Origin: an uncultured Pelagibacteraceae bacterium
GTDB lineage: Bacteria; Pseudomonadota; Alphaproteobacteria; Pelagibacterales; Pelagibacteraceae
NCBI GenBank assembly: GCA_902580335.1
Contig: CACHKE010000003.1
Span: 1 to 64,000, forward strand
Direction: 5' to 3'
DNA: 64,000 bases
Shown one piece after another: positions 1-10,183 of this stretch; the first letter of the stretch is position 1, and each line of letters starts with the position of its first letter. Both the position numbers and the translations under genes were made by a program. Below the pieces are notes generated by a model, which was not told the origin of the DNA, searched no databases, and worked only from the letters and a program-made list of their open reading frames with translations.

Positions 1-2
1 TC

Positions 3-221
3 AATTTTAACGGACAAAGATATAAAATTTTAAAAGCAGAAATTGGAAATGGAATTGGTAAAAATGGTGAGGTTATATCAGACGATCTTGAAATAGCGTG
101 TGGAGGTGAAAAATCTATTAAAGTTTTCGAAATACAGAGAGAGGGGAAAAAGGTTCAAAAAATTGGAGAGTTTATGCTTGGATCTCAAATCAGAAAAGGC
201 TCAATTATATCTAATGTTTAG
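3..221 (+). CDS. fmt: Methionyl-tRNA formyltransferase, C-terminal fragment (5' truncated by window)
   Basis: Open frame from window start to TAG at 219-221; NFNGQRYKILKAE...GEVISDDLEIACGGEKSIKVFEIQREGKK resembles the Fmt C-terminal domain; upstream of truA. Confidence 0.8.
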   Translation, partial: NFNGQRYKILKAEIGNGIGKNGEVISDDLEIACGGEKSIKVFEIQREGKKVQKIGEFMLGSQIRKGSIISNV

Positions 222-954
222 ATATCAAATATTGATAGAGTATGTAGGCACTAATTTTAGAGGTTGGCAAATTCAAACAAAGGGCAAAACTATACAAGGT
301 TATATCCAAGATAGAATTTCTAAATTATTAAAAGAAAAAATTATTTTATTTGGTGCTGGTAGATTAGACAAAGGAGTGCACGCACTTGAACAATCTGCTC
401 ATTTTGTGTGTAAAAAAAAAATTGAAAATTCGAATAAGCTTGTCAAATCTTTAAATCATTTTTTAAATAAGGAAATGATTTCAATCATTAAAATTAAGAA
501 AAAGGGTAATGATTTTCACGCGAGATTTTCTGCAAGAATGAGAATATATAAGTATATAATCATTAATCGTACCGGTAAACCAGTAATAGATCAAAATAGA
601 GCATGGCACATTATTAAAAAACTTGATTTAAAGATAATGAAAAAAGCTGCAAAAAAATTAGTTGGTACTAAAGATTTTTCTACCTTCAGAGCTTCAAGCT
701 GTAGAGCCAAAAGTCCAATTAAAACTATGAAATCCGTTAAAATTAAATCAAGAAATAATAAAATAGAAATAGAATTTCAATCTCAATCTTTTCTACAACA
801 GCAGGTTCGTTCAATGGTTGGTTGTCTAAAATATGTAGGTGAAAAAAAATGGTCTTTAAAAAAATTCAAATTTATTATGAACTCAAGAAAAAGGATTTTA
901 TGTGCGCCGCCGGCACCACCTGAAGGTCTCTATTTAGCGAAGGTTATTTATTAA
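214..954 (+). CDS. truA: tRNA pseudouridine synthase A
   Basis: MFRYQILIEYVGTNFRGWQIQ..GAGRLDKGVHA motif; start moved from ORF start 100 to the ATG overlapping the fmt stop. Confidence 0.9.
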   Translation: MFRYQILIEYVGTNFRGWQIQTKGKTIQGYIQDRISKLLKEKIILFGAGRLDKGVHALEQSAHFVCKKKIENSNKLVKSLNHFLNKEMISIIKIKKKGNDFHARFSARMRIYKYIIINRTGKPVIDQNRAWHIIKKLDLKIMKKAAKKLVGTKDFSTFRASSCRAKSPIKTMKSVKIKSRNNKIEIEFQSQSFLQQQVRSMVGCLKYVGEKKWSLKKFKFIMNSRKRILCAPPAPPEGLYLAKVIY

Positions 955-1425
955 TTTTTTTTTGTTACTCATTGCAAACTTTTTACTTATTCTCCATCTA
1001 GACTCTTCTCTTACAATATACCCACAGCAATTTTTTGAACCACATTTACAAGGAAATTGTTTATAATCTTCATCATAACCAAATCCATAATCACAGGTAA
1101 ACTCCTCTCCTCTTTTAATATCACGAATTGCTGTAATCCATACTTTTAAACCTTTACCATTATAATCACAGTTATTATTGCAACTATGGTTTACAAGACC
1201 TGCAATATTCCATGAAAAATCTCCATCGAGAGTATATTTCTTATTTAATGTGAATAAGTAAATGGGTTTTTTATTATCAAACTTAATTGACTCATCCACC
1301 TCTTTGTTTGTTATAATCTTGCCAACGTAATTAATTATTTTTGTTCCTTCTTTAATATCGCGTGTAGCATAAAGACCTCTTCCTTTTTTATCAATTTTAG
1401 ATCTTTTAATTCTATAAAGTTTCAT
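934..1425 (-). CDS. SET domain-containing protein (putative lysine methyltransferase)
   Basis: GRGLYATRDIKEGTKI, NHSCNNNC, RGEEFTCDYG motifs and post-SET CKCGSKNCCG. Confidence 0.85.
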   Translation of the reverse strand: MKLYRIKRSKIDKKGRGLYATRDIKEGTKIINYVGKIITNKEVDESIKFDNKKPIYLFTLNKKYTLDGDFSWNIAGLVNHSCNNNCDYNGKGLKVWITAIRDIKRGEEFTCDYGFGYDEDYKQFPCKCGSKNCCGYIVREESRWRISKKFAMSNKKKLINNLR

Positions 1426-1455
1426 ATGAGTGAATTATTATTAACTTAATTTAAA

Positions 1456-2379
1456 TCAATTAAATTCTACAAGTGCGTTAACATGTTCATTAGCACTTTC
1501 AGATAATGCATTTAAATCATAACCACCCTCAAGAATAGAGACAACTTTCCCTTTAGTGAACTCGTTGGTAGCAGCTAAAGTTCTTTTAGTAATTTCGTAG
1601 AAGTCTTTTGATTTAAGTTTAAATTGAGCTAAAGGATCATCTTTATGAGCATCAAAACCTGCCGAGAATATAAGAAAATCAGGTTTATAATTAACTAACC
1701 TATCTAAAACTCTATCAAATGCATTAAAATATTCCTCCGAGTTTGTGCCTGCTGGCAAAGGTATATTTAAAGAGTTATTAAAATCACCCTTATCTTTATC
1801 TGTGCCTCCTCCAGGATAAAAAGGATATTGGTGTGTTGAAATATATAATGAATGTTTATTATTACGCATAACATCATAATTTCCATTTCCCCAGTGCACA
1901 TCAAAATCTACACATGCAACCCTCTTATATTTATAATTTTTAATTAAATAATTAGTTGCTATCCCAGCGTTTGATATACAACAAAATCCCATTGCTTTAT
2001 CCTTTTCTGCATGATGTCCAGGAGGCCTTGCTAGACAAAATGCGTTCTTAAACTCTTTATTTTCAATTCCATCTATCGCCTTAATTGTTGAGCCAGCTGC
2101 ATCAAATACTGCTTTTTTACTGTCAGGTGATATTACAGTATCTCCATCTAAAAACTTTAGACCCTTTTGAGGAAATGAACTATTTAAATTATTAATATAT
2201 TCCTTTGAATGTGTCATTGCCAATATATCATCAGGCACAATACCTGGTTTTTCCCAAATTAGATCATTTCTTTTTTTTAATTTTTCTCTTATAGCAATTA
2301 CTCTTTTAGGCTGTTCAGGATGACCGTTACCAGTATCATGTTTTTCATAAGAGTCAGAATTTATAATTGCTGTATTCAT
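1456..2379 (-). CDS. Histone deacetylase family protein
   Basis: HPEQPKR, RPPGHHAEKDKAMGFCCISN, DFDVHWGNG, SAGFDAHKDDPLA motifs. Confidence 0.9.
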   Translation of the reverse strand: MNTAIINSDSYEKHDTGNGHPEQPKRVIAIREKLKKRNDLIWEKPGIVPDDILAMTHSKEYINNLNSSFPQKGLKFLDGDTVISPDSKKAVFDAAGSTIKAIDGIENKEFKNAFCLARPPGHHAEKDKAMGFCCISNAGIATNYLIKNYKYKRVACVDFDVHWGNGNYDVMRNNKHSLYISTHQYPFYPGGGTDKDKGDFNNSLNIPLPAGTNSEEYFNAFDRVLDRLVNYKPDFLIFSAGFDAHKDDPLAQFKLKSKDFYEITKRTLAATNEFTKGKVVSILEGGYDLNALSESANEHVNALVEFN

Positions 2380-3533
2380 TTGAAATAATTTTTTAAAATA
2401 CTTTCATAAATTTTGGTGAGGTTTTTAAGATCTTTAAGAGATACCGCCTCATCAGTTTTATGCATGGTTCGTCCTACTAAGCCAAATTCTAAACCAGGTG
2501 ATATTTTTCTTATAAATCTTAAATCTGATGTTCCACCTGTTGTCGATAATTTTGGTTTTAATTTAGTTATCTTTTTAATAATATTTTGTATCATAAATGT
2601 TGTTTTGTTAGGTTTTGTTAAAAAAGCTTCACCAGAAACTCTGTACTCAATTTTAAATTTTGATTTTTTTTTCTTAGTTACGTTTCTGAAAATTTTATTA
2701 AGTCTTTTTTTAATAGAATTTGAGGAATGTCTATTATTAAACCTTATATTAAAGGTAGCTTCAGCTGTGGCTGGAATAACATTATCTGCGGTATTGTTTA
2801 TATTTATTTTAGTAACCTCTAAGTTTGTAGGTTGAAAATCTTTAGTTCCTTTATCGAACTTAATTTCCTTTAATTCTTTTAAAATATTTACAATTGTAGT
2901 TGAGGGATTATTTGCTCTAGAAGGATATGCAACGTGACCTTGGTGACCAAATATAATTAATTTACCAGTTATACTGCCTCTTCGACCAATTTTAATCATT
3001 TCACCCAAAACATTTGGATTAGTTGGTTCACCGACTAAGCAAAAATTAATCTTCTCTCTTTTTTTTCTCAAAAACTCTACAACTTTTTTTGTACCATTGA
3101 CTGCATCACCCTCCTCGTCGCCTGTTATCAACAGACTAATTGATCCATTAAATTTTTTATTTTTTGACAAAAACATGCTTACAGCAGAAACAAAAGCTGC
3201 AATAGAACTTTTCATATCATTTGCACCTCTTCCAATTAAGTGACCTCGTTTGATAGATGGTCTGAATGGATTAGTTGTCCAATCTTTAATGTTTCCTGGA
3301 GGTACAACATCTAGGTGACCTGCATAACAGAAGTTTGGACTTTTACTTCCGAACCTTGCATATAAATTTTTAACAGGCTTAAAGCCCCTTTCTTTAAATT
3401 CGAGTATTCTTGTTTTGAAACCAAGTCTTTTCAATTTTTTTTCTAAAAATTTCATGACTCCAGCATCTACAGGAGTAATTGAAGGAAATCTAATTAGCTC
3501 TTTAGCTAATTGTAACTCATTTAAAGTTTTCAT
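2376..3533 (-). CDS. dapE: Succinyl-diaminopimelate desuccinylase
   Basis: M20 peptidase motifs (GHLDVVPPG, GRGANDMKSS, GDEEGDAVNGT); adjacent to dapD. Confidence 0.92.
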   Translation of the reverse strand: MKTLNELQLAKELIRFPSITPVDAGVMKFLEKKLKRLGFKTRILEFKERGFKPVKNLYARFGSKSPNFCYAGHLDVVPPGNIKDWTTNPFRPSIKRGHLIGRGANDMKSSIAAFVSAVSMFLSKNKKFNGSISLLITGDEEGDAVNGTKKVVEFLRKKREKINFCLVGEPTNPNVLGEMIKIGRRGSITGKLIIFGHQGHVAYPSRANNPSTTIVNILKELKEIKFDKGTKDFQPTNLEVTKININNTADNVIPATAEATFNIRFNNRHSSNSIKKRLNKIFRNVTKKKKSKFKIEYRVSGEAFLTKPNKTTFMIQNIIKKITKLKPKLSTTGGTSDLRFIRKISPGLEFGLVGRTMHKTDEAVSLKDLKNLTKIYESILKNYFK

Positions 3534-3534
3534 T

Positions 3535-4362
3535 TTAGTCTCGTAAAAGGTCGTTTATAGAAGTTTTTGACCTTGTTTTTTCATCTACCTGCTTAATTAT
3601 TACAGCACAGTACAACGATGGTGCAGCCGAGTTATTTTTGTCTGGCAAAGAACCTGGAACAACAACTGAGTACGGTGGAATTTTACCATAAGTGATATTT
3701 CCAGTTTTTCGATCAACTATTTTAGTGGATTGACCTATATACATACCCATACTTAAAACTGAACCTTCCCCAACAATCACTCCCTCAACAACTTCTGACA
3801 TAGCTCCAAGGAAAACATTATCCTCGATTATGGTAGGTAAAGCTTGTGCAGGTTCTAAAACTCCACCAACTCCTGATCCTGCTGAGATATGACAATTTTT
3901 TCCGATTTGGCAACAGCTACCTGCTCTTGCAAATGTATCTATCATTGTTCCTTCATCAATATAAGCTCCAATATTTACATAGCACGGCATTAAAACAGCA
4001 TTTTTTCCAACAAATGATCCCTTTCTTACTGGAGAATTAGGAACCATTCTAAAGCCAGCTCTTTCATGATCTTCTTTCGACCAACCCGCAGTTTTACCTT
4101 TTAATAAGTGAGATTTATCATACCAACTACTATAAGGACCATTTAAGTTTTCCATTGGATAAATTCTAAAACTTAGCATAATCGCTTTTTTTAGGTGTTG
4201 ATGAGTTACCCATTCTCCATTTATTTTTTCAGCAACTCTTGATTTACCACTATCCAAGTCATTTATTACTTGATTGATTGCATCCTTTAAAGATTGATCA
4301 GAATTTGGATTTATTTGATCTTTGTTTTCCCAAGCATCATTTATAATTTTTTCTATAGACAT
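3535..4362 (-). CDS. dapD: Tetrahydrodipicolinate N-succinyltransferase
   Basis: Hexapeptide-repeat transferase with [40 protein letters not shown]. Confidence 0.95.
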   Translation of the reverse strand: MSIEKIINDAWENKDQINPNSDQSLKDAINQVINDLDSGKSRVAEKINGEWVTHQHLKKAIMLSFRIYPMENLNGPYSSWYDKSHLLKGKTAGWSKEDHERAGFRMVPNSPVRKGSFVGKNAVLMPCYVNIGAYIDEGTMIDTFARAGSCCQIGKNCHISAGSGVGGVLEPAQALPTIIEDNVFLGAMSEVVEGVIVGEGSVLSMGMYIGQSTKIVDRKTGNITYGKIPPYSVVVPGSLPDKNNSAAPSLYCAVIIKQVDEKTRSKTSINDLLRD

Positions 4363-4365
4363 AAT

Positions 4366-5058
4366 TTATTGACTTTTTAATAACCTTATTTCCTTAAGAA
4401 ATAAAGACAGATTTTCAATTTTATGAGAAATATAATCTTTATCAGAATCCATCTTACCAAAATGTTCATCATTAATTAACCAAACAGTTGCACATCCTCT
4501 TTCATAACCAATACTAAGGTTTTTTGCGATATCTTCTATATAAATGGTTTCTTTTGGATTTAATCCAAATTTTTTAACCATTAAATCAAAAGTTTTAGCC
4601 TCAGGTTTTGGCACATACCCAGCATCTTTAATATCAAAAACCCTATCCCTTCCAAAGAGATCATATACTCCTAGATGGGTTAAAATATTTTTAGCATGTT
4701 CCGCGCTCCCATTTGTAAAAATAAACTTTTCCATTTCTAATTTTTCAAGTTCATTCCTCATAATCTTGTCCTCTTTCATAAATGAAAGATCTATTGTGTG
4801 GACATATTTTAGGAATTCTTCTGGGGGTATATCATGATGTATCATTAAACCATTCAAACTAGTATTGTATTTGTAAAAATAATCAGTCTGTAATTTTTTT
4901 GCTTCTTCCATATCTATTTTAAGTCTCTCAGATATGAACATTGTCATTCTTTGCGATACCTGGCCAAACACCTTCCCTAAAGAGTAGTTATTGTGTTTAC
5001 CATAACAAACCCCATCAAGATCCAACAGCAGATATTTCATTTCTTTAAAATTTTTCAT
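4366..5058 (-). CDS. HAD-family pyrimidine 5'-nucleotidase-like protein
   Basis: LLLDLDGVCYG, IFTNGSAEHA, IYIEDIAKNL motifs. Confidence 0.85.
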   Translation of the reverse strand: MKNFKEMKYLLLDLDGVCYGKHNNYSLGKVFGQVSQRMTMFISERLKIDMEEAKKLQTDYFYKYNTSLNGLMIHHDIPPEEFLKYVHTIDLSFMKEDKIMRNELEKLEMEKFIFTNGSAEHAKNILTHLGVYDLFGRDRVFDIKDAGYVPKPEAKTFDLMVKKFGLNPKETIYIEDIAKNLSIGYERGCATVWLINDEHFGKMDSDKDYISHKIENLSLFLKEIRLLKSQ

Positions 5059-5903
5059 TTTCTAATCAAAGTTCCAGAGCCCTTATCGGAAAAAATTTCA
5101 AATAATATAGAGTGTTGTTTTCTACCATCAATTATTCCAACTGCTGTTACTCCGTTGTTCACAGCATCCAAACAAGTATTAATTTTAGGTATCATACCTT
5201 CAGTAATTGTATTATCCTCAATCATTTTCAAAATTTCTGATGAAGAGATTTCATCAATTAGTTTTTTGTCTTTATTTAGAACTCCTTCAACATTAGTCAT
5301 TAATAGTAATCTTCTAGATTTTAATGACTTTGCAATTGCACCTGCAGCTGTATCTCCGTTGATATTATATGGATGATCGTCATTTCCTAGACCTAATGGT
5401 GAAATTATTGGGACTTGTTTTTTATTAAGAATTTTCTTAATTAAATTGTTATCAATTTCATTAGGTATCCCCACAAAACCAAGCTCTTTAGCCTCTGGAG
5501 TTACTTTAATTATATTATTTTTTTTTGTATGGATTGAGACAGCATCAGTTCCAAATTTTCTCAAAGAGTCAACAATATCATTGTTAAAATCAATTAAAAC
5601 TGACTCAACGATGTTTATAATTTTTTCATCAGTTACCCTTAAACCTCTAATAAATTTTGATTGAATATTTGATTTGTCTAGTTCTCTTTTTATTCTAGGA
5701 CCTCCTCCATGAACAACTGTAAAAGAAATACCTAGTTTATTTAGTATGTTTATATCTGTTATAAAATTATCAAAGATTTTTCTGTCTATAAAAACATTTC
5801 CTCCATATTTTATTACGATGAAATCATTTTTATATTTTTCTATATATTTAGAAACCTCATCTATTGGTGGCCCATCTTTGGGAAGTATTTTTTCTAAATC
5901 CAT
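5055..5903 (-). CDS. argB: Acetylglutamate kinase
   Basis: VIKYGGNVF, VVHGGGPRI, NINGDTAAGAIA motifs. Confidence 0.95.
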   Translation of the reverse strand: MDLEKILPKDGPPIDEVSKYIEKYKNDFIVIKYGGNVFIDRKIFDNFITDINILNKLGISFTVVHGGGPRIKRELDKSNIQSKFIRGLRVTDEKIINIVESVLIDFNNDIVDSLRKFGTDAVSIHTKKNNIIKVTPEAKELGFVGIPNEIDNNLIKKILNKKQVPIISPLGLGNDDHPYNINGDTAAGAIAKSLKSRRLLLMTNVEGVLNKDKKLIDEISSSEILKMIEDNTITEGMIPKINTCLDAVNNGVTAVGIIDGRKQHSILFEIFSDKGSGTLIRK

Positions 5904-5931
5904 TTATTTATCGTCGTATGATAATCAATTT

Positions 5932-7611
5932 TTAAGTGACAGTCTTAACAGTTGTTCTTTTCATAATGAATACTTGTTGGGCCATAGTTAAAATGTTATT
6001 CACAGTCCAATAAATTACTAATCCACTTGGAAATGGTGCTAATATTACAGTCAAAAAAAGTGGAAAAAACATAAATATTTTTGCTTGCATAGGATCAGTA
6101 GGAGCGGGATTTAATTTTTGTTGTACCCACATAGAAACTCCCATTGCAACAGGCCAAGCACCAATCATTAAAAATGATGGTACATCATAAGGTAACAGTC
6201 CAAATAAATTGAATATACTTGTGGGATCTCGTTCACTTAAATCATGAATCCATCCATAAAATGGCATATGTCTCATTTCAATTGTAACAAATAAAACTTT
6301 ATACAAAGCAAAAAAAACTGGTATCTGAACAAGAATTGGAAGACAGCCAGACATTGGGTTGACTTTTTCTTTTTTATATAAAGCCATCATTTCTTGTTGT
6401 AATTTCATTTTATCATTCTTATGAAGCTCTTTTAATCTTACCATTTCAGGAGTAAGCGCTTTCATTTTTGCCATGCTTCTAAAAGAAAAATTTGCTAAAG
6501 GAAAGAAAACTAAACGAATACATATTGTTATAGCTATAATCGCTAATCCGTAATTACCAAGCAGTTTGAAAAAATAATCAATTCCAAAAAACAAAGGTTT
6601 AGTTATGAAATATAAGAAACCCCAATCAATAACTAAGTCAAATTTATCGATAGCTAAATTTTTTGCGTAACCATCAATAACATCCACTCTTTTAGCAGCA
6701 ACTATAATTTGTAAATTTTCTTCAATAGAATTATTTGGACCTAATTCAAGAGGTTCAGTTGCGATAAAATTAGCCCTAAATTTATCTTTATAATCAAAGG
6801 TTGTTTTAAATTCTTTATTTTGTGGAGGTATTAATGATGTAATCCAATATTTGTCACTTATACCTAACCAACCTTTTTGAGCAGTTTTTGTAAATTTTTT
6901 TTCTTGAATATCGTCATAATCTTCCTCAATCAACTCATCATCTAAAGTCGCAATCAACCCTTCATGAAGAATTAAAAAGTCTATTATGTCTGGGATCTCA
7001 TTTCTTATAATCTGACCGTAAGAATAAAAGTTATACTTACCATTTGTTTTGTTTATTACTTTTTGCTTGATTGAAAATAAATATTTGTCATCTAAAGAAA
7101 TTTCTTTTTCAAAAGTAATTCCTTGATCATTTGTCCAAGATAATTTTACTGAAGAGTTCTCAGTTAATTTTTTATTTCCCTTTATAGACCAGATAGTCTC
7201 TGATGTAGGAATATCTATATTTTTATCTGAGGTTACAAATCCACTTTCAATCAGATAACCTTCTTTAATATTTCTTGGGCCTAACAGAGTTATTTTTTCG
7301 TCACCATCAAGTTCAATATTATAATTTTTGAAAGTTAGATCGTCTATTGCTGCGCCTTTTAAAGATATCGAACCAATTACATTTGAATTTTCAAATTCAA
7401 CTCTCTCACTTTCAGTTAATGCGTCTTTTCTCGAAATTTCAATAAAAGTATCTTTTTGTTCTAAGCTTGGTGTATCAGTATTTTGCTCAATTTTTTCTTT
7501 CTCAACAAGGTTTTGATTTGTTGTTGATTTTTCAGGAACAAAAAATAATGAATATAAAACAATTACTGCCGAGGATAATGCTATAGCTGCTATTGTATTT
7601 TTTGAGTCCAT
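5932..7611 (-). CDS. yidC: Membrane protein insertase YidC
   Basis: Periplasmic domain plus C-terminal membrane core (NYGLAIIAITICIRLVFFPLANFSFRSMAKMKALTPEM). Confidence 0.95.
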   Translation of the reverse strand: MDSKNTIAAIALSSAVIVLYSLFFVPEKSTTNQNLVEKEKIEQNTDTPSLEQKDTFIEISRKDALTESERVEFENSNVIGSISLKGAAIDDLTFKNYNIELDGDEKITLLGPRNIKEGYLIESGFVTSDKNIDIPTSETIWSIKGNKKLTENSSVKLSWTNDQGITFEKEISLDDKYLFSIKQKVINKTNGKYNFYSYGQIIRNEIPDIIDFLILHEGLIATLDDELIEEDYDDIQEKKFTKTAQKGWLGISDKYWITSLIPPQNKEFKTTFDYKDKFRANFIATEPLELGPNNSIEENLQIIVAAKRVDVIDGYAKNLAIDKFDLVIDWGFLYFITKPLFFGIDYFFKLLGNYGLAIIAITICIRLVFFPLANFSFRSMAKMKALTPEMVRLKELHKNDKMKLQQEMMALYKKEKVNPMSGCLPILVQIPVFFALYKVLFVTIEMRHMPFYGWIHDLSERDPTSIFNLFGLLPYDVPSFLMIGAWPVAMGVSMWVQQKLNPAPTDPMQAKIFMFFPLFLTVILAPFPSGLVIYWTVNNILTMAQQVFIMKRTTVKTVT

Positions 7612-7850
7612 TATTTTTTTACTTTTATTTCTTTTTTAACTGGATCAAATCCACTATTACCCCATGGGTGGCATGATATAATCCTTTTAAAACCAAGCGA
7701 AAGACCTTTAAAGAAGCCGTAATTTTTGAGAGCCTCAATAGTATATTCAGAACAAGTTGGTAGGTATCTGCACGAGGGACCAATTAAAGGACTTATCAAA
7801 TATTTGTAAATTTTAATAAATTTGATCAAAGTGTAAGTAAAAATATTCAT
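7611..7850 (-). CDS. yidD: Membrane protein insertion efficiency factor YidD
   Basis: [27 protein letters not shown]...[12 protein letters not shown]. Confidence 0.95.
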   Translation of the reverse strand: MNIFTYTLIKFIKIYKYLISPLIGPSCRYLPTCSEYTIEALKNYGFFKGLSLGFKRIISCHPWGNSGFDPVKKEIKVKK

Positions 7851-8191
7851 TTTTTTATTTTATTAAATTCTTGAAATAAGGTTTCTTTTATTTTTTTAAA
7901 TTCATTATTTAGCATAGTTGGCTTAGCAATAACAAGATATGAATAATTAAGATTTATCGATATTTCCTTAGATGCGTCATTCATAATGTTTCTGAGTCTT
8001 CTTTTTATTTTATTTCTCTTAACTGCATTTCCAATTTTTTTCTTAGTCACGAATGAAATATTTAATTTTTTTTTATCTTTATTATTTAGAACACCAAAAA
8101 ATATAGTAGCATATTTGTTTGATATTTTTTTATTTTTGAGAAGGCTTTTAAATTCTTCGTTCTTTGAAAGAGCAAGTATTTTGCTTTTCAT
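7847..8191 (-). CDS. rnpA: Ribonuclease P protein component
   Basis: [18 protein letters not shown] motif, between rpmH and yidD. Confidence 0.92.
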   Translation of the reverse strand: MKSKILALSKNEEFKSLLKNKKISNKYATIFFGVLNNKDKKKLNISFVTKKKIGNAVKRNKIKRRLRNIMNDASKEISINLNYSYLVIAKPTMLNNEFKKIKETLFQEFNKIKK

Positions 8192-8194
8192 TAT

Positions 8195-8335
8195 TTAACC
8201 AGAAACAGTTAAAGATTTTCTGCCTCTAGCTCTTCTTCTAGCTAAAAGTTTTTTACCACCTTTTGTCCTCATTTTTGATCTAAACCCGTGTTTTCTAGCT
8301 CTTTTTATTTTAGAAGGTTGGTATGTTCTTTTCAT
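8195..8335 (-). CDS. rpmH: 50S ribosomal protein L34 (46 aa; not in supplied ORF track)
   Basis: Hand translation: [46 protein letters not shown]. Confidence 0.95.
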   Translation of the reverse strand: MKRTYQPSKIKRARKHGFRSKMRTKGGKKLLARRRARGRKSLTVSG

Positions 8336-8427
8336 AAAAGTGATTTAAATTTATTTAAATTTCGATCTTTATAATAATTAAATATATAAATAGCAAATAT
8401 AAGATTTTATAAATACGATGGTTAATA

Positions 8428-9150
8428 ATGGAAAAAACTAAAAAAATTAAATTATTTATCGGATTATCTTATCTAGCTCTAATAATTGTATTTTTATTTT
8501 TGTTTTTTTCAAAATTTAGTCTTCAGGAAATAACCTCATATGATTTTATAAGAGACAATAGATTATATTTTAACGAAATTAAAAGTTCTAATTTATTTTT
8601 GGTATTCATAATTTTTTTGTTTTTTACAATATTGTGGGTATTCCCGTTTTTAGGATTCGGAGCACCAATTTCGTTGCTTGGAGGATTTCTTTTTGGTCCG
8701 TGGCTTGGTACAATAGTTGTTGTCTTGGGTTTGAGTGTGGGAGCAACTTTTCTATATATGTTTGGTAACTATTTTTTAAAAGATTTTATAAAAGAAAAGT
8801 TCCTGAACAGATTTCAAAAACTCGAAACTAAATTCAAAAATTCAGAATTCATTTACTTATTGATTTACAGGTTTATAGGGGGAGTTCCATGGCAATTAAG
8901 CTGTCTTTTGCCAACCCTTTTTAATGTAAAAGTATCTAACTTTTTTTTTGCAACATTAGTTGGAATTGTTCCTCAAATTTTTTTAGCTGTTTCGATTGGC
9001 AGTGGACTTGAAAAGATTATTCAAGGAAATTCACAAATTCCTAACATAACCGATGTAATTTTTTCTCCTGATATATATATACCAATTTTGGCATTTATAT
9101 TTTTAGTCTTGATAACAATTTTTTTAAGAAAGTTATTTTACAAAAATTAG
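8428..9150 (+). CDS. TVP38/TMEM64 (DedA-like, VTT domain) membrane protein
   Basis: GAPISLLGGFLFGPWLGTIVVVLGLSVGATFLYMFGNYF and YRFIGGVPWQLSC, multiple TM segments. Confidence 0.8.
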   Translation: MEKTKKIKLFIGLSYLALIIVFLFLFFSKFSLQEITSYDFIRDNRLYFNEIKSSNLFLVFIIFLFFTILWVFPFLGFGAPISLLGGFLFGPWLGTIVVVLGLSVGATFLYMFGNYFLKDFIKEKFLNRFQKLETKFKNSEFIYLLIYRFIGGVPWQLSCLLPTLFNVKVSNFFFATLVGIVPQIFLAVSIGSGLEKIIQGNSQIPNITDVIFSPDIYIPILAFIFLVLITIFLRKLFYKN

Positions 9151-9224
9151 TGGTGCTCCCACCCTGTACTGACCAGGGAACTAGTCCTTACCAAGGACTT
9201 GTTATGCCATTTAACTACAGGAGC
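9151..9224 (-). tRNA. tRNA-Thr (anticodon GGT), CCA encoded; degenerate T-loop
   Basis: Manual cloverleaf on minus strand: GCTCCTG TA GTTA AATGGCA TAAC A AGTCC TTGGTAA GGACT AGTT CCCTG GTCAGTA CAGGG TGGGAGC A CCA. Confidence 0.8.
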
Positions 9225-9324
9225 GATTATTACAAATTGTATTTTATTAATAATAATGCATTTTTTCAAATTATTGCCTTAATTTTTTGTGTAATATGAT
9301 TTATATCTATTGAGGAAAATTTTT

Positions 9325-9522
9325 ATGGGCATTCATTACGATTATAAATCTACTAAAAGTGCTAAACTGATGGAAAAGCAAGCTAAAAGAGAAAAAAAAC
9401 TTGCTGAAAAAAAAGCTAAACGTTTAGCAAAAGAAGGTGTTAAAAAAAATAATGAAGACAAAGTTTTAGACGCATCTAAACCAATTACACTAGATTTTCT
9501 TACAAATCCAAATAAAGAATGA
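9325..9522 (+). CDS. Small Lys-rich conserved-looking hypothetical protein
   Basis: MGIHYDYKSTKSAKLMEKQAKREKK...; upstream in-frame ATG at 9310 also possible; tight spacing with next ORF. Confidence 0.6.
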   Translation: MGIHYDYKSTKSAKLMEKQAKREKKLAEKKAKRLAKEGVKKNNEDKVLDASKPITLDFLTNPNKE

Positions 9523-9620
9523 TTGTAAAAGATAAAAACGAGCGTTTAAGTTTAGCTCTAAAGAAAAACTTAAAAAAAAGAAAACTTTTTCAAAGAAAAA
9601 ATAAAAAGAAAAGTAAATAA
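9519..9620 (+). CDS. 33-aa highly basic microprotein (not in supplied ORF track)
   Basis: [33 protein letters not shown]; overlaps the stop of the preceding ORF, and its TAA overlaps the dcd ATG (TAATG). Confidence 0.55.
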   Translation: MIVKDKNERLSLALKKNLKKRKLFQRKNKKKSK

Positions 9621-10180
9621 TGTCTATCCAGCCTGATACTTGGATAAAAAAAATGTGCAAAGAGCACAACATGATAGATCCATTTCTTGATCATCAAGTT
9701 TCCGAGGGAAAGATATCCTATGGATTAAGCAGTATGGGTTATGATGTGAGAATTTCTGACGAATACAGAATATTTACAAATGTAAATAGTTCTTTAGTAG
9801 ATCCTAAAAATTTTTCTGATGATAATTTCATTGAGAGAAAAGGACCATATTGTATTATCCCACCTAATTCATTCGTTTTAGCAAAAACTGTTGAATATTT
9901 TAGGATCCCAAAAGATGTTTTATGTATTTGTGTTGGAAAAAGTACTTATGCTAGGACGGGTATTATTTGTAATGTAACTCCAATTGAAAATGAATTTGAG
10001 GGAAATATTGTGATTGAGCTTAGTAACACAACTCCCAATCCAGCAAAAATCTATTCTAACGAGGGAATTGCACAATTTTTATTTTTTAAATCAGATACTC
10101 AACCCGAAACAACATATAAATCTAAGAACGGCAAATATCAGGGCCAGACTACAATTCAAGTTGCTAAAATTAAAAAGTAA
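9620..10180 (+). CDS. dcd: dCTP deaminase
   Basis: [56 protein letters not shown]. Confidence 0.95.
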   Translation: MSIQPDTWIKKMCKEHNMIDPFLDHQVSEGKISYGLSSMGYDVRISDEYRIFTNVNSSLVDPKNFSDDNFIERKGPYCIIPPNSFVLAKTVEYFRIPKDVLCICVGKSTYARTGIICNVTPIENEFEGNIVIELSNTTPNPAKIYSNEGIAQFLFFKSDTQPETTYKSKNGKYQGQTTIQVAKIKK

Positions 10181-10183
10181 ATT

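Noticed and set aside
2413-2835. Plus-strand 140-aa ORF antisense to dapE
   Set aside because: Fully antisense to a well-supported gene, hydrophobic low-complexity translation typical of antisense frames in AT-rich DNA
4544-5991. Several plus-strand ORFs (4544, 4993, 5446, 5746) antisense to HAD, argB and yidC
   Set aside because: Shadow ORFs of strongly supported minus-strand genes
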